A stretch of 64,000 bases of DNA from Lederbergia citri (GTDB taxonomy: Bacteria; Bacillota; Bacilli; Bacillales; Bacillaceae_C). The stretch covers positions 1,188,502 to 1,252,501 of the forward strand of contig NZ_JAGYPG010000001.1 of NCBI RefSeq assembly GCF_018343625.1, written 5' to 3'. Below, one piece after another: positions 19,275-28,462 of the stretch (position 1 is the stretch's first letter; every line of letters begins with the position of its first letter). A program made the translations under genes and the position numbers. The notes beneath the pieces are model-generated. The model had not been told where the DNA came from and made no database searches. It was given only the letters and a program-made list of their open reading frames with translations.

Positions 19275-19353
19275 ACTACGTTCACCTCCTTTGACATTAC
19301 AGAATTTCTTACTTAAATACTATAGGAGTTGGATTACTCAAACATCGAAGGAA

Positions 19354-19437
19354 TTAGTAAGCGCCTCCAACGAAAGATGTTCCTACAATGATAAGCAAGA
19401 TAAACAATACGACGATCAAAGCAAAAGAAGTTCCCAT
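19354..19437 (-). CDS. YjcZ-family very small protein, second copy
   Basis: A 27-residue protein, MGTSFALIVVLFILLIIVG and then TSFVGGAY, sharing the VLIVVLFILLIIVGTSF core with the neighbour at 19146 but lacking the Gly/Tyr head. GGAGGTG lies about 11 bases before the ATG at 19437. The pair looks like a local duplication with divergence of the N-terminus. Confidence 0.85.
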   Translation of the reverse strand: MGTSFALIVVLFILLIIVGTSFVGGAY

Positions 19438-20261
19438 TATACAAAGCACCTCCGTCGAGAAAATTAGGGATACTATGAATAGAATCCCATATAATACAAT
19501 ATGGAAGTTTAAAAAAGTGTATTGGACAAACGAACAAAATGAGAGAAAAATCGTCACTTGTCTAATAGACTTAACTCTAATTAATTGAATCTTGGAATAA
19601 AAGTGTTTTTAGTATCAAGGTATATTCATTAATTCCGTTGCTTTATTCTGCTATTGCGCTAATGATAGAATAAATTAAATAATCATTAGAATTGAAAATG
19701 GTGAAGCCGCATCACCCAAATTGATAATTAAAACGGGAGTAATATACCCAAATAAATGTACAAGATTAATTGGAGGAAAATGGATAGGATTTTGTTAGGA
19801 GATTATGGAGGACATAAAAGTTTTCTAGATAAAGCTCTTTGTCCCAGCCAAGACGTTTAACATATAAGGATTCATATATCAATGCCTCCTTGTGTATAAT
19901 TTTTTAACCTCTTTTTTCCTTCCGGCTATTTTTTATACTATCACCTAATTGATTCATCTTATTTTTCTTGTTAAAAATCACTTCCCTCGAATCTTAGTAA
20001 AAATGATTTCATTCAAAAATCTTATTAAACTATCTATAGTTCAATAAGAAAGACTGAATTTAGATGATCCCGGTTCATCTTCTTTACAATCGGTTAACTT
20101 TTTTATAAACAGTTGAACAAGAATACCCACTTATATTGGCTATACGAAACAATATTTACAATGGTGCATTTTTATAGAGCCAACTAAAAAGGTTGCTGTA
20201 GACCCACACAACCTTGCCATGTTAGCATGAGGGAAAATTTAAAAATATCGAGGTAATAAAA
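19438..20261. other. 824-bp intergenic stretch with little content
   Basis: AT-rich. On the minus strand an AAGGAGG at about 19895 precedes a 16-codon frame (MNPYMLNVLAGTKSFI) near 19880; a longer frame beside it (VKRLGWDKELYLEN) suggests a short gene remnant. A 7-bp hairpin AAGGTTG/CAACCTT lies at about 20189-20214, upstream of the CDF gene, with no U-run. I cannot assign a function to the rest. Confidence 0.5.
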
Positions 20262-21137
20262 GTGAATTCTTCAAAAGTTGCATTTCTATCAGTCATAAGT
20301 AATTCAGTTCTTGTTATATTGAAAGTAGTTGTAGGAATCTTTACCGGTTCAGTCGCAGTTTTATCTGAAGGTATCCATTCGTCTTTAGATTTAGTGGCTT
20401 CGTTAATTGCTTTTTTTTCTGTTAGAATTTCAAAAAAGCCTGCTGACAAAATTCATAGATATGGACACGGAAAAGTGGAAAACCTTTCTGGTACAATTGA
20501 AACATTATTAATTTTTGTGGCAGGAATTTGGATAATGTATGAATGTGTTCATAAGCTTATAAATCCCTCGCCAATTAAACTACCTACCTTAGGGATTCTT
20601 GTAATGTTATTTGGGGCTTTAGTTAATTTCTTTGTGTCAAAAATTATTAGTAATACAGCTAGAAAAACAAAATCAATTGCTATGAAATCCAATGCTCTTC
20701 ATTTGTTGACAGATGTGTTTACTTCGCTTGGTGTTGCTATAAGTCTAATACTTGTAAATATCACCGGATGGCACTTTTTAGATCCAATTATCGGAATAGT
20801 CCTGGCCATATACATTATGTTTGAGGCTTATAAATTAATGAAAGAATCTTTTCCTCCTTTATTGGATGCAAGCTTATCAGTGGAAGAAGAAGCAATAATT
20901 CTGAACGTTATTAATTCTTATAAAAAAGAGTTTATTGAATTCCATGATTTTCGTACAAGACGCTCCGGCCCTAGTGAGTGGATTGATTTTCATCTTGTGG
21001 TGCCGTCTCACTATGACATTGAAAGGGTTCATATGCTATGTGACAAGATAGAAAAAGATATCATGAATCGATTTTCCAATGCCCATGTATTAATACATCC
21101 CGAACCTGAGCATGAACGTCAAGTAAAAAACAAATAA
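20262..21137 (+). CDS. Cation diffusion facilitator family metal exporter
   Basis: A 291-residue CDF transporter, expected to export Zn2+, Mn2+, Fe2+ or Cd2+ by proton antiport at the cytoplasmic membrane. There are six membrane helices. Metal-site motifs are HSSLD (residues 39-43) in helix 2 and HLLTD (147-151) in helix 5, with HRYGHGKVE (65-73) in the loop. The C-terminal ferredoxin-like cytoplasmic domain ends VLIHPEPEHE. GTG at 20262 is preceded by GAGGT. The metal cannot be told from sequence alone. The gene lies among other metal-related genes of the element. Confidence 0.9.
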   Translation: MNSSKVAFLSVISNSVLVILKVVVGIFTGSVAVLSEGIHSSLDLVASLIAFFSVRISKKPADKIHRYGHGKVENLSGTIETLLIFVAGIWIMYECVHKLINPSPIKLPTLGILVMLFGALVNFFVSKIISNTARKTKSIAMKSNALHLLTDVFTSLGVAISLILVNITGWHFLDPIIGIVLAIYIMFEAYKLMKESFPPLLDASLSVEEEAIILNVINSYKKEFIEFHDFRTRRSGPSEWIDFHLVVPSHYDIERVHMLCDKIEKDIMNRFSNAHVLIHPEPEHERQVKNK

Positions 21138-21744
21138 AAAGTAAGCACAAATTCATTTACAAATACAAGTGAAGGATAGGTATAATTCAAGAAGATTTAC
21201 CAATATTGGATGCCAAACAGTAGACAAATCATTAATAGGTGGTTGATGAAGAGGAGTAACTCGAAAAATCATGAAGGGTTAGATAATGAAAAAACAACTA
21301 CTACTGAGCGGGCTATAAAATTTTAGAAACCACACTTGAAGTTGATGGGAATATCGAAGCTTTTTAAAAGAAATATTTGAAATTGCTGTTAAAGGAAATG
21401 AAGGAATAGATTTGCATTTCATGATCATCTTAATTCTCGCAGAATTTTTACGATTTAAAGGCTTGTCCAATTTACAAAAGAAGCAGGTCTGCAAAGAAAA
21501 GTCACCATTAGTCTGATGATATTAAACTAAAACAGGCATTTGAAATGGCAGATTGTAAAAAGATGTGGAGATAACCATAATTACGAGTGTTTCAATATAC
21601 AAAAACACACGGGTCAATACATTTAATGTGTTAACTTACGTGTGTTTTTATTCATTGTTATTCAGTTTAACTTACAAAAATGGAATGATGAAAAAAGTAT
21701 GGCATAATTTTGTGGGAAATTATGAAAAACCTGGACGTGCTAAA
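21138..21744 (+). pseudogene. Degenerate stretch, broken coding remnant
   Basis: 607 bp without an intact gene. Around 21350-21560 several short plus-strand frames read as pieces of one protein (for example EIAVKGNEGIDLHF, then KQAFEMADCKKM) separated by stops and frame changes, so I read it as a decayed gene. I do not recognise the family. Confidence 0.35.
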
Positions 21745-22131
21745 CTAAGCACTTGGACTAGTCTCACCGTCATATTGATGTCTGTGTGGATGGGAGCCGC
21801 TAATTGAAGTTACTCCACGAAAATTATGATAATGTCCTCCATTCGGTAAGGGAATTTCAGGTCCAGTAACTCCACGAATTTCATGTTTATGTCCGTCATC
21901 AAAGGAAGTAAAGGTACAATACTCATGCCGATGGGGTACACCACTGGGAGCAGGTTCAGTTCTGCCAGCGTATCGATGCTCATGCCCAACATCAAATGAG
22001 GTTACTCCTGAGAAATGATGACTGTGGACGGGTCTTCCATCCCAAGAAGTTAGAAATAAAGTATGGGAATGCTCGGAATCCATATTTGAATCAGAAAACT
22101 GAACGATAAAACCAGTGACAGGGATTTCCAT
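21745..22131 (-). CDS. YmaF family His-rich protein
   Basis: A 128-residue protein with at least six repeats of an H-x-H unit, roughly H-x-H-x(8)-G-x-T (for example SEHSHTLFLTS, VGHEHRYAGRT, GGHYHNFRGVTS). It matches the YmaF family; function unknown. The regular His pairs make metal binding plausible. GGAAGGTGG precedes the ATG at 22131. The 305 bases between it and the next gene contain nothing I can recognise. Confidence 0.8.
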   Translation of the reverse strand: MEIPVTGFIVQFSDSNMDSEHSHTLFLTSWDGRPVHSHHFSGVTSFDVGHEHRYAGRTEPAPSGVPHRHEYCTFTSFDDGHKHEIRGVTGPEIPLPNGGHYHNFRGVTSISGSHPHRHQYDGETSPSA

Positions 22132-22436
22132 TATTGATATTCCACCTTCCTTGTTTTTTGAAACTGCCTCTTGTTGTACTCAACTAATCAATATTCCTAT
22201 TTTCTTTTTTTAGAACACTTTGATTTTGAGTATTACGGAGTGATGATTACCTATTTCCATTAGTTTTGAAAACAAGCAATATCATAATGGAAACATTTGG
22301 GTTCATTTATGTGAAGGTTTTGAGAGGAAAGTCTGTGGTCATCCCTACAATAGATTAGTAGATAAATAAATAGATTTGGATAGAGCCTCTTATTGAAATT
22401 ATGATAAGTACAATTAATATTATGAAGAGTTTACCT

Positions 22437-23285
22437 TTATTGAGGTTGAGGCGTTATCCCAGTAAGATGAGCTTCAAACATGTCAATAATTTCCAGAAAA
22501 TGTTCTGCTTCTCGGAAAACATGATCTGCAAGTAGGGGGTGAATAATACTTTTTATTCTACATTCCTCAATTAAATCTCGTGCTGTTTTTTTGAAATCTC
22601 TAAGCGAAACAACAGATACACGATTTTGATCAAGGAATTGATCCAAGAGAGGAACTGTTTGAGATTGTGGTTTCATTCCCTCTAAATCCACAGCCTGATA
22701 AAGCAATTGATCAAAATCATGACTAAAGTTTCTTGCCATATCGACAAGCTTTCTTTCAGATGGGTCAAGAAGGTGTCCAATAAATTTAGCATGATCACCC
22801 ATAATTCTTAAAAAGAAAACATTCTCTTTAATGATGGCATCAGGAAGAGATTTTAATTTCCCTTCGTTTAATTCATATAATCGTTTTCTAAAATAATTAG
22901 CTTCTCTACTTATATGATCAACCAAAAGTGGAAAGTTATTTGCACCAGGTAATTGGCAAGTCAGTATCAATCCTAAGACTTTTCGTTTAAATACAAATAT
23001 GTTAGTCGCAGCTATTTGAACTTCTGAATTAAATCTTCTCATATGTTCGGGCTCAGTTTGATCTGTCAATGTATGAGATCGTTGTTCAATCTGTTCAAAC
23101 AAACGATAAAATTGATTAGCTTCGGTAATTAATTGTGTATCTTCACACCTAAATCCTAATCTAAGGAATAATGAATGCTCTTTCATAATCCTCGACCAAA
23201 AGCGGATTTCCTCTAAAGAGCGTACAACAAACATTACTGGATTTATTTGATTCGTTCCTTCTTGAGGTTGTTCATTCCAATTCAT
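22437..23285 (-). CDS. DUF2935 domain protein
   Basis: A 282-residue soluble protein built of two similar helical halves. Each has conserved His/Glu helices (RSLEEIRFWSRIMKEHSLFLR in the first half, VFFLRIMGDHAKFIGHLLDP in the second), with DHxxREA motifs (DHISREANYF, DHVFREAEHF). This is the DUF2935 pattern of a ferritin-like four-helix bundle with a likely dinuclear metal site; the reaction is unknown. GGAGGG precedes the ATG at 23285. It lies next to the FTR1 iron permease, consistent with metal handling. Confidence 0.8.
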   Translation of the reverse strand: MNWNEQPQEGTNQINPVMFVVRSLEEIRFWSRIMKEHSLFLRLGFRCEDTQLITEANQFYRLFEQIEQRSHTLTDQTEPEHMRRFNSEVQIAATNIFVFKRKVLGLILTCQLPGANNFPLLVDHISREANYFRKRLYELNEGKLKSLPDAIIKENVFFLRIMGDHAKFIGHLLDPSERKLVDMARNFSHDFDQLLYQAVDLEGMKPQSQTVPLLDQFLDQNRVSVVSLRDFKKTARDLIEECRIKSIIHPLLADHVFREAEHFLEIIDMFEAHLTGITPQPQ

Positions 23286-23480
23286 ACCGTAATCCCTCCA
23301 TTATTAAGCCTGTAAAAACTCATTTTTTAAAAATAAGGACTACAAAAAAACACGATTTAAATAAAAACTTTGAGAAAATAGGATAGAATTTGAAACGAAG
23401 GCAGGTTTTATTCTAATATATTCAAAGTTAAGTTGTCTTAATGATAAGAATTGAATGGGTTTTAAGAATAAGTTTTATCT

Positions 23481-23516
23481 ACAAAAAAACCTCTCTTTGC
23501 ATAAAGAGGGCTTTTT
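23481..23516 (-). terminator. Terminator after the FTR1 gene
   Basis: On the minus strand, CCCTCTTT-ATGC-AAAGAGAGG followed by TTTTTTT, about 40 bases beyond the permease stop. Confidence 0.75.
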
Positions 23517-23552
23517 AAAGAATAATATTTTATTAGTTAAAGTGTGTTTGGA

Positions 23553-24257
23553 TTATTTTGCAACAACTCGGTTTTTAAATAATCTCTTTAAATCTTGCTG
23601 GAAAAAAATTATAAAAGAAAGAACGATAAAAACAGCCACGCCTAGTGTTTCTAAAATCTCTCCTCCTTCAAAAATTTTCACTAAACCTTCTCCAAACATC
23701 TCTCCACCAACTAAAATCAAAATAACACCCAATATTTTAAATAGTATGGAAAGGTTGAACCTAATTGAAGTTTTAAAAACAACAAAAGAAATAAGAATAG
23801 CTATTACAATACCTAGTATACTGCCTGTAGCAACAGTATAAGCACTCTCAGTAATTTTAGTTAGATTAAAAATAACCAATTCCATTCCTTCACGAAAAAC
23901 AGATAAAAATGACAACATGAAGAGTCCGATTGCATTTGTATTTTGTGTAACCTTTTTTGTCATAGAAGAATGGCCGTGATTCCTATGTAACCAAAGAATA
24001 AAATAGGCAATCAGCCCTGCGGATAAGAGCATTATAATCCCTTCAAAAAGTTCCTCTGAAGATTCCGCTGCTTCTTGTGCTTCGTTAAATCCAATAATCC
24101 CTCCTATTGCACTTACAATAAAACCAAGAATAGCACCTATATAAACAAATTTAGTTAGACCTTTTCGATTAATCCTGACTAATTGAGCAAGAATAATTCC
24201 AATAATAAGTGCTGCTTCAAGCCCTTCCCTCAAAGATAACAACAAACTATCAATCAT
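23553..24257 (-). CDS. FTR1-family iron permease
   Basis: A 234-residue membrane protein of the FTR1/EfeU family. The two iron-permeation motifs REGLEAALI (residues 10-18) and REGMELVIF (about residue 121) are present, along with about seven hydrophobic helices. Family members import ferric iron, or ferrous iron oxidised by partner proteins such as EfeO/EfeB; neither partner gene is adjacent. A near-perfect Fur box overlaps the region just after the promoter, so expression should be iron-repressed. The ATG at 24257 follows AAGGGGGG. Confidence 0.88.
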   Translation of the reverse strand: MIDSLLLSLREGLEAALIIGIILAQLVRINRKGLTKFVYIGAILGFIVSAIGGIIGFNEAQEAAESSEELFEGIIMLLSAGLIAYFILWLHRNHGHSSMTKKVTQNTNAIGLFMLSFLSVFREGMELVIFNLTKITESAYTVATGSILGIVIAILISFVVFKTSIRFNLSILFKILGVILILVGGEMFGEGLVKIFEGGEILETLGVAVFIVLSFIIFFQQDLKRLFKNRVVAK

Positions 24258-24273
24258 GTTAAACCCCCCTTTT

Positions 24274-24327
24274 GATAATGATAATCATTTTCAATTAGAT
24301 GTTATAAGATTACCTGTTTAGTGTCAA
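24274..24327 (-). promoter_or_regulatory. Promoter with Fur box for the FTR1 permease
   Basis: On the minus strand, TTGACA (24327-24322), a 17-bp spacer and TAACAT (24304-24299). GATAATGATAATCATTTTC (24274-24292), matching the Fur 19-mer at 18 positions, overlaps the expected transcription start. Confidence 0.88.
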
Positions 24328-24734
24328 TATGTTTGACGTAAAAAATTTTTGATTTTAATTAAAAGCTTTCCTTTTAAAGAAGGAAATAATAAATTTTTTT
24401 CCCTATAAGAACGAACATTTTACTAACGAACACAATGTGTACCAATTAAATAAAGAATAATCTCATATCGCTATAAACAACGTAGTAACAGAATCCAACT
24501 TTTTGTATAATCCTTTTTGCATAATCTTATTATCTATAGCCATATATTATTCTGGATTTGTCTGCAAGCTCGATCCATTTCTCAGCACTTACTTATTGGA
24601 TTATTTTATGTCATATATAAATATAGCGTATGAATTATCATAATTTGCAATCATGAGATGTTTCATAAAAAGGAGTTATAATGTCTCCCAATGATTCAGT
24701 TGAAAGGTTAAAAAAACTTTTAAATAACTTATCT

Positions 24735-24934
24735 ATAAACCTCCCCTTATTTGGATAGAATTCTCTCAGTTGCTGTACTTTTTTCTAAACTGTCATAGTA
24801 TTTTGCCATGAAGCAACAGCTTGTTCTTCCGCTTCTAAAATCAAATATGTTATACCTTCTTTTTGCAAGTGGTAACCAGAAGATAATCCCGACTGCCCCC
24901 CACCAATAACAATACAATCAAATTGATTTTTCAT
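24735..24934 (-). pseudogene. Truncated flavin-containing monooxygenase gene
   Basis: Starts MKNQFDCIVIGGGQSGLSSG, an FAD-binding Rossmann motif (GGGQSG) of CzcO-like flavoprotein monooxygenases. After about 45 residues (EQAVASWQ) a one-base change moves the family motif YYDSL into another frame, and the similarity ends soon after. Normal proteins have about 350 residues. An operator identical in design to that of the neighbouring arsR lies just upstream. Confidence 0.75.
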
Positions 24935-24952
24935 TTTATATTCTCCTTTTTC

Positions 24953-24972
24953 ATATCGTTATTTAACGATAT
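24953..24972. promoter_or_regulatory. ArsR-type operator, copy 1
   Basis: ATATCG-N8-CGATAT palindrome between the flavoprotein remnant and arsR. The same palindrome with the same spacing lies at 25322-25341. Confidence 0.65.
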
Positions 24973-25011
24973 ATCGTTGAATAAATATGAACATATAGAA
25001 TTCCTACATGT

Positions 25012-25297
25012 TCACTTACAACAATCCGTCAGTATTTGATTTAAGCTCTGTAATAACTCCATGATTTTATTTCTATCTGTTGAGTAGAAAACTTCTTTCC
25101 TTCCTTCCGAGAAGAAAGAATTCCTGATTTTTTAAAATCCTTAATTGCTCGGAAGCAGTTGATTGACCAATATCAACTAATTTAGCTACCTCATTCACTG
25201 TTACCTCATTTCTGTTTAAAAATAAAAATATGATTTCCTGCTGCCTCTTTTCACTAGCCAAAGCTTTTAAAAAGCGAAAGATTTCCTCGTTAATCAA
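25012..25297 (-). pseudogene. ArsR-family repressor gene with two frameshifts
   Basis: Winged-helix ArsR-type regulator. The helix-turn-helix (VNEVAKLVDIGQSTASEQLRIL) is intact. Just after it, at a run of A, the frame shifts; the family continuation (SGILSSRKEGK) is in a second frame, and EVFYSTDRNKIMELL to the end (DCCK, stop at 25012) in a third. Read without shifts the protein stops at 74 residues (25073). Both shifts are at purine runs, so sequencing error cannot be excluded. The regulated neighbour is also broken. Confidence 0.75.
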
Positions 25298-25321
25298 AAG
25301 TTGACTCCTTCGTTTATTTAC

Positions 25322-25341
25322 ATATCGTATTTTCGCGATAT
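25322..25341. promoter_or_regulatory. ArsR-type operator, copy 2
   Basis: ATATCG-N8-CGATAT, 25 bp upstream of the arsR start, consistent with autoregulation. Confidence 0.65.
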
Positions 25342-26012
25342 GTTTTCTTTATCATAATCTACTCCATTTTTCATGCCAATGCCAAACCCTAACTAAAGAT
25401 TAGAAACTTCCATGCATAATTCACTAAAGTATATAAAGTCTATTTACTGTCGTTTATTTAGAGAGTATCAAAGGATTTTAGTAGTGTAATATACATTTTA
25501 TTTGCCCGAATAAGAACCTACGTTCCCTTTTAGACTGAATCTAATGTAATATTGATGTAAATAAAAAGATTGGAGTTAGATTGGCCGTGAAGTTTAATGT
25601 AGACATACTTCTTTTAGTTGATGATTGGAGAGTGCTTTGTTTTGAAACAATAAACGCCCCTTAGAAAAGGGACGCTATTATGGTTGCATATAAAGCTGTT
25701 AGACGAGTAATGATGGGATTTATTGATAAAACGGAGATTCTTTTCAAGTGCATATAAATGATGGAGATGTAACAGAATTTAGCTATTGAGACATAGATTC
25801 ATTCCATAAAAAATAGTTTCATAGCGTACCTTCGACACACAAATCGAAACTCCTCTAAAATCATGAAAACCTTGTCACATAAAAAGATTCACACTCAATT
25901 TATGGGAATTGAAACCATTTACTGATCATGTTGTTTGATATAAGAAGGCTTTTATGAAACATTGTTGAAGATAGTATTTAAGTACTACTTGAAAAGGAGG
26001 TAATTGTGAAAA
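25342..26012. other. 671-bp stretch without a clear gene
   Basis: Contains a LexA-like dyad GAAC-CTAC-GTTC (25514-25525), a 28-codon plus-strand frame after TTGGAG near 25581 (MAVKFNVDILLLVDDWRVL), and a GC-containing hairpin GCGTCCCTT/AAGGGGCGT with a T-run on the minus strand (about 25655-25675). I cannot connect these to an intact gene. Confidence 0.4.
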
Positions 26013-26342
26013 TTGAGAACGGGCATACAACTTGAAAATTTGTTTCAGAAGCTGGAGACAGTTATTAGGGAGGGGATTAATGCTGAAGATGTAATAATTA
26101 AGTTGAGATCAATTGATAAAGAAGGGAATCTATGTTTTGCTTGCTACGTTAAAGTAGGTGAAAATAGATTTTTCAAAACAAGTCCTATTTCATTATCATT
26201 TTTGTGTGATTATGAACTAAACACAACAGCAAAGTATGTCGTTACAAAGTTATATCCATGCTCAGGAGTGAAATTATTAAAGACTGAAAAGTTATTTTTT
26301 CTAAAGTTAATAAAACAGGAGGATTATTATACACACTTGTGA
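26013..26342 (+). CDS. Hypothetical protein, 109 residues
   Basis: A frame of 109 residues with no recognised domain. A strong AAAGGAGG (25994-26001) lies 11 bases before the TTG at 26013; a GTG at 26006 in another frame stops after nine codons. The composition is mixed (hydrophobic strands and Lys/Glu-rich helices). It has no operon partner. Confidence 0.5.
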   Translation: MRTGIQLENLFQKLETVIREGINAEDVIIKLRSIDKEGNLCFACYVKVGENRFFKTSPISLSFLCDYELNTTAKYVVTKLYPCSGVKLLKTEKLFFLKLIKQEDYYTHL

Positions 26343-27122
26343 ATACAGTTCAAAAAGGGAAAGTTGGAAAGAGGAATGCTAGGAAAAATCAACTGGAAAG
26401 GATATAGGGAAATTGTTTAGGTAAAAGTGTATATATGGTCGTGTAAAACGTTTTCAGTTGATTTTCAATGAGGGAATAGGAAGGTAAGGGGATTTATCAT
26501 GAATAGGGAAAACGTCTAAAATCGCTTTATTACGTTATTTTAAAGCATCGGCTAATTCGACTAATTAATAATTTTGAATCGTAAAAAATCTAGTACCTTA
26601 GGTGACTGTATCAGTTCTATGCAATACACAACACCAAATAGACCTTATAAATGTAAAATACCCCCCCACTATTCCAATTACATTAAAATACCTCTTTTAT
26701 TCCTTTTTTTAAAATCAATTCTCATACGCCTAACGCTTCGCGGTGAATTTTTCGACAATTCAATTTTACAACGAGTCATCCACTTATATATGGAACGTTA
26801 AGGAATTGCACCTCAATAAACACTAGTCACTCCAAAGTAAAAAGCAATTATATATCACACTGAAAGACCTTTTTACAATTTATTCGAAATTGTGTATTTT
26901 CGCTCCTAGCTCTCTAATACAGTTCCTTTAAACACTCCATCTGGCGTGACTCTTACCACCATCGCTAAATAATATATTATTACTATTTATTTCTATATAC
27001 GAAAATTCCCATTGCCAAAACCTTCCTGAATATAGTATATTAGAGCTAGGACTTACGAATCACTATAAAGTAATCCGGGCATTTTTTGTAGCACTTCTAT
27101 TAATAAAAGGAGCGTTGCGAAG
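26343..27122. other. 780-bp AT-rich stretch without a clear gene
   Basis: Only small uninformative frames. An imperfect inverted pair CCTAGCTCTCTAATAC (about 26906-26921) and GTATATTAGAGCTAGG (about 27036-27051) brackets its last part, just before the Spo0E-family gene. Confidence 0.4.
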
Positions 27123-27308
27123 ATGTGTAAATTACACGATAAAGTTAATATAGAGAAAAGACTTATTGATAGAATAGAAATTATTCGTAATGAAATGATT
27201 TTTTATGGTCTTAAGTATGGTTTGAGACATAAAAAGACCATAAAACTTAGTCAGACATTAGATCAATTAATGAATATATATCAATTTTTTAATAGATATA
27301 AGTTTTAA
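27123..27308 (+). CDS. Spo0E-family aspartyl-phosphate phosphatase
   Basis: A 61-residue, all-helical protein with the Spo0E-family pattern: IDRIEIIRNEMIFYGLKYG, then the signature SQTLD, then LMNIYQ. Family members dephosphorylate Spo0A-P and delay entry into sporulation; the SQxLD motif holds the catalytic residues. GGAG lies about 11 bases before the ATG at 27123. Its presence suggests that the element can influence the host sporulation decision. Which member of the family it resembles, and whether it acts on Spo0A, is not visible. Confidence 0.88.
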   Translation: MCKLHDKVNIEKRLIDRIEIIRNEMIFYGLKYGLRHKKTIKLSQTLDQLMNIYQFFNRYKF

Positions 27309-27415
27309 CTACACTGTTTACACTCCGTCCTCCAACTCCCCTTAATCCTCTTATAGCTGCCATATCCCTTCACTACCATCTCACCGCATTTATGGCATAT
27401 GCCTTTGTATTTCAT
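27305..27415 (-). CDS. Tiny zinc-ribbon protein
   Basis: A 36-residue protein, MKYKGICHKCGEMVVKG ending ECKQCS, with two CxxC pairs that should bind one zinc. It is basic, so nucleic-acid binding is possible. GGAGGA precedes the ATG at 27415. It overlaps the end of the convergent Spo0E-family gene by four bases. Function unknown. Confidence 0.65.
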   Translation of the reverse strand: MKYKGICHKCGEMVVKGYGSYKRIKGSWRTECKQCS

Positions 27416-27506
27416 TTCGATTCCTCCCTATTTTTGAATAACTTACCAATGGTGAAACCGCCCTACACCTCGTTTGTACATGTTAAAATTACTGTGAGGT
27501 GTTTAT

Positions 27507-28328
27507 ATGTTTATTTCTCCAATGTTGCTACATAAAATAGATCAGCCTTTTGATGATACTTCTTGGATCACAGAACTAAAAGCCGATGGTTTTCGCTGTA
27601 TCTGGACTAAGTTTAATAGCAAAGTCAAAATTTATACTCGACATAACAATGAGATCACTTCAATGTTTCCTGAATTAATAGATTTACCGATAACCGACGG
27701 TACTGTCTTAGATGGTGAAATAGTCGTTACGGACTCTCACGGCAAACCAAACTTTGAATATGTCATGGAGCGTTTTAGATCCATGAAATCTAATCACCAG
27801 ATTACATTTTGTGTGTTTGATATTGTTTACTCTTCAAATGAGAAACTATCCTGTACTCTACTTGAACGGAAAGAGATCCTTGAGCAAATCATCCCGGAAG
27901 ATACCATGCTGCTTACAAAGATGAAATGGACTATTAGTAATGGCGTAACTTATTTTGACTTAGTTAAACTGCATGACCTTGAAGGTATCGTGCTAAAAAG
28001 ATCAGACTCAAGATATCAAATCAATAAGCGCTCTAACGATTGGTTAAAAGTCATTAACTATAAATATGAGAATGTATTTATATCTGGTTTGCGTAAAGAT
28101 AAGTTTGGATTACTCTTAAATTATGAGAACGGGTCTTATGCTGGATTACTAGAATTCATGCCGCCTCAAAACAAAAGAGAGTTTTATACTGTTTACAAAG
28201 ATTGTGTAATTGATGAAAATGATAAATTTGTCTATTTAAGCCCTAAGCTGAAAGCATCTGTTAAATTTCGTAATTATACTAGCAAGGGATTACTCAGAAT
28301 TCCTAGTTTTGTGGAGTGGGTATCATAA
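27507..28328 (+). CDS. ATP-dependent DNA ligase, phage/SPbeta YoqV type
   Basis: A 273-residue minimal ATP-dependent DNA ligase. The adenylation domain has motif I KADGFR with the nucleophile Lys25, motif III YTRHNNEI, motif IV DGEIVV, motif IIIa ITFCVFDIVY, and motif V EGIVLKRSDSRY...WLKV. A short OB-fold-like region follows. It resembles the stand-alone ligases of SPbeta-like phages (YoqV) rather than full LigD, and there is no Ku gene nearby. GAGGTG precedes the ATG at 27507. A role in repair or replication of mobile DNA is inferred. Confidence 0.9.
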   Translation: MFISPMLLHKIDQPFDDTSWITELKADGFRCIWTKFNSKVKIYTRHNNEITSMFPELIDLPITDGTVLDGEIVVTDSHGKPNFEYVMERFRSMKSNHQITFCVFDIVYSSNEKLSCTLLERKEILEQIIPEDTMLLTKMKWTISNGVTYFDLVKLHDLEGIVLKRSDSRYQINKRSNDWLKVINYKYENVFISGLRKDKFGLLLNYENGSYAGLLEFMPPQNKREFYTVYKDCVIDENDKFVYLSPKLKASVKFRNYTSKGLLRIPSFVEWVS

Positions 28329-28462
28329 TTTACCACTCCACATTTTCTTCGGAATGTGCAACAAAAATATTAATTTAGTGTTTCTAACTTTTTAATATTA
28401 TTAAATACCATTTTTGTGTATGATCAATCTATCAATTGCCATATTCAGTGGGAGGAAGAAAA

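Noticed and set aside
20060..20261. A metal riboswitch before the CDF exporter
   Set aside because: There is a 7-bp hairpin, but no yybP-ykoY or NiCo core sequence and no terminator.
21565..21807. An 80-codon plus-strand frame before and across the ymaF 3' end
   Set aside because: It has no ribosome-binding site, its C-terminal part is antisense to ymaF, and the translation shows no family pattern.
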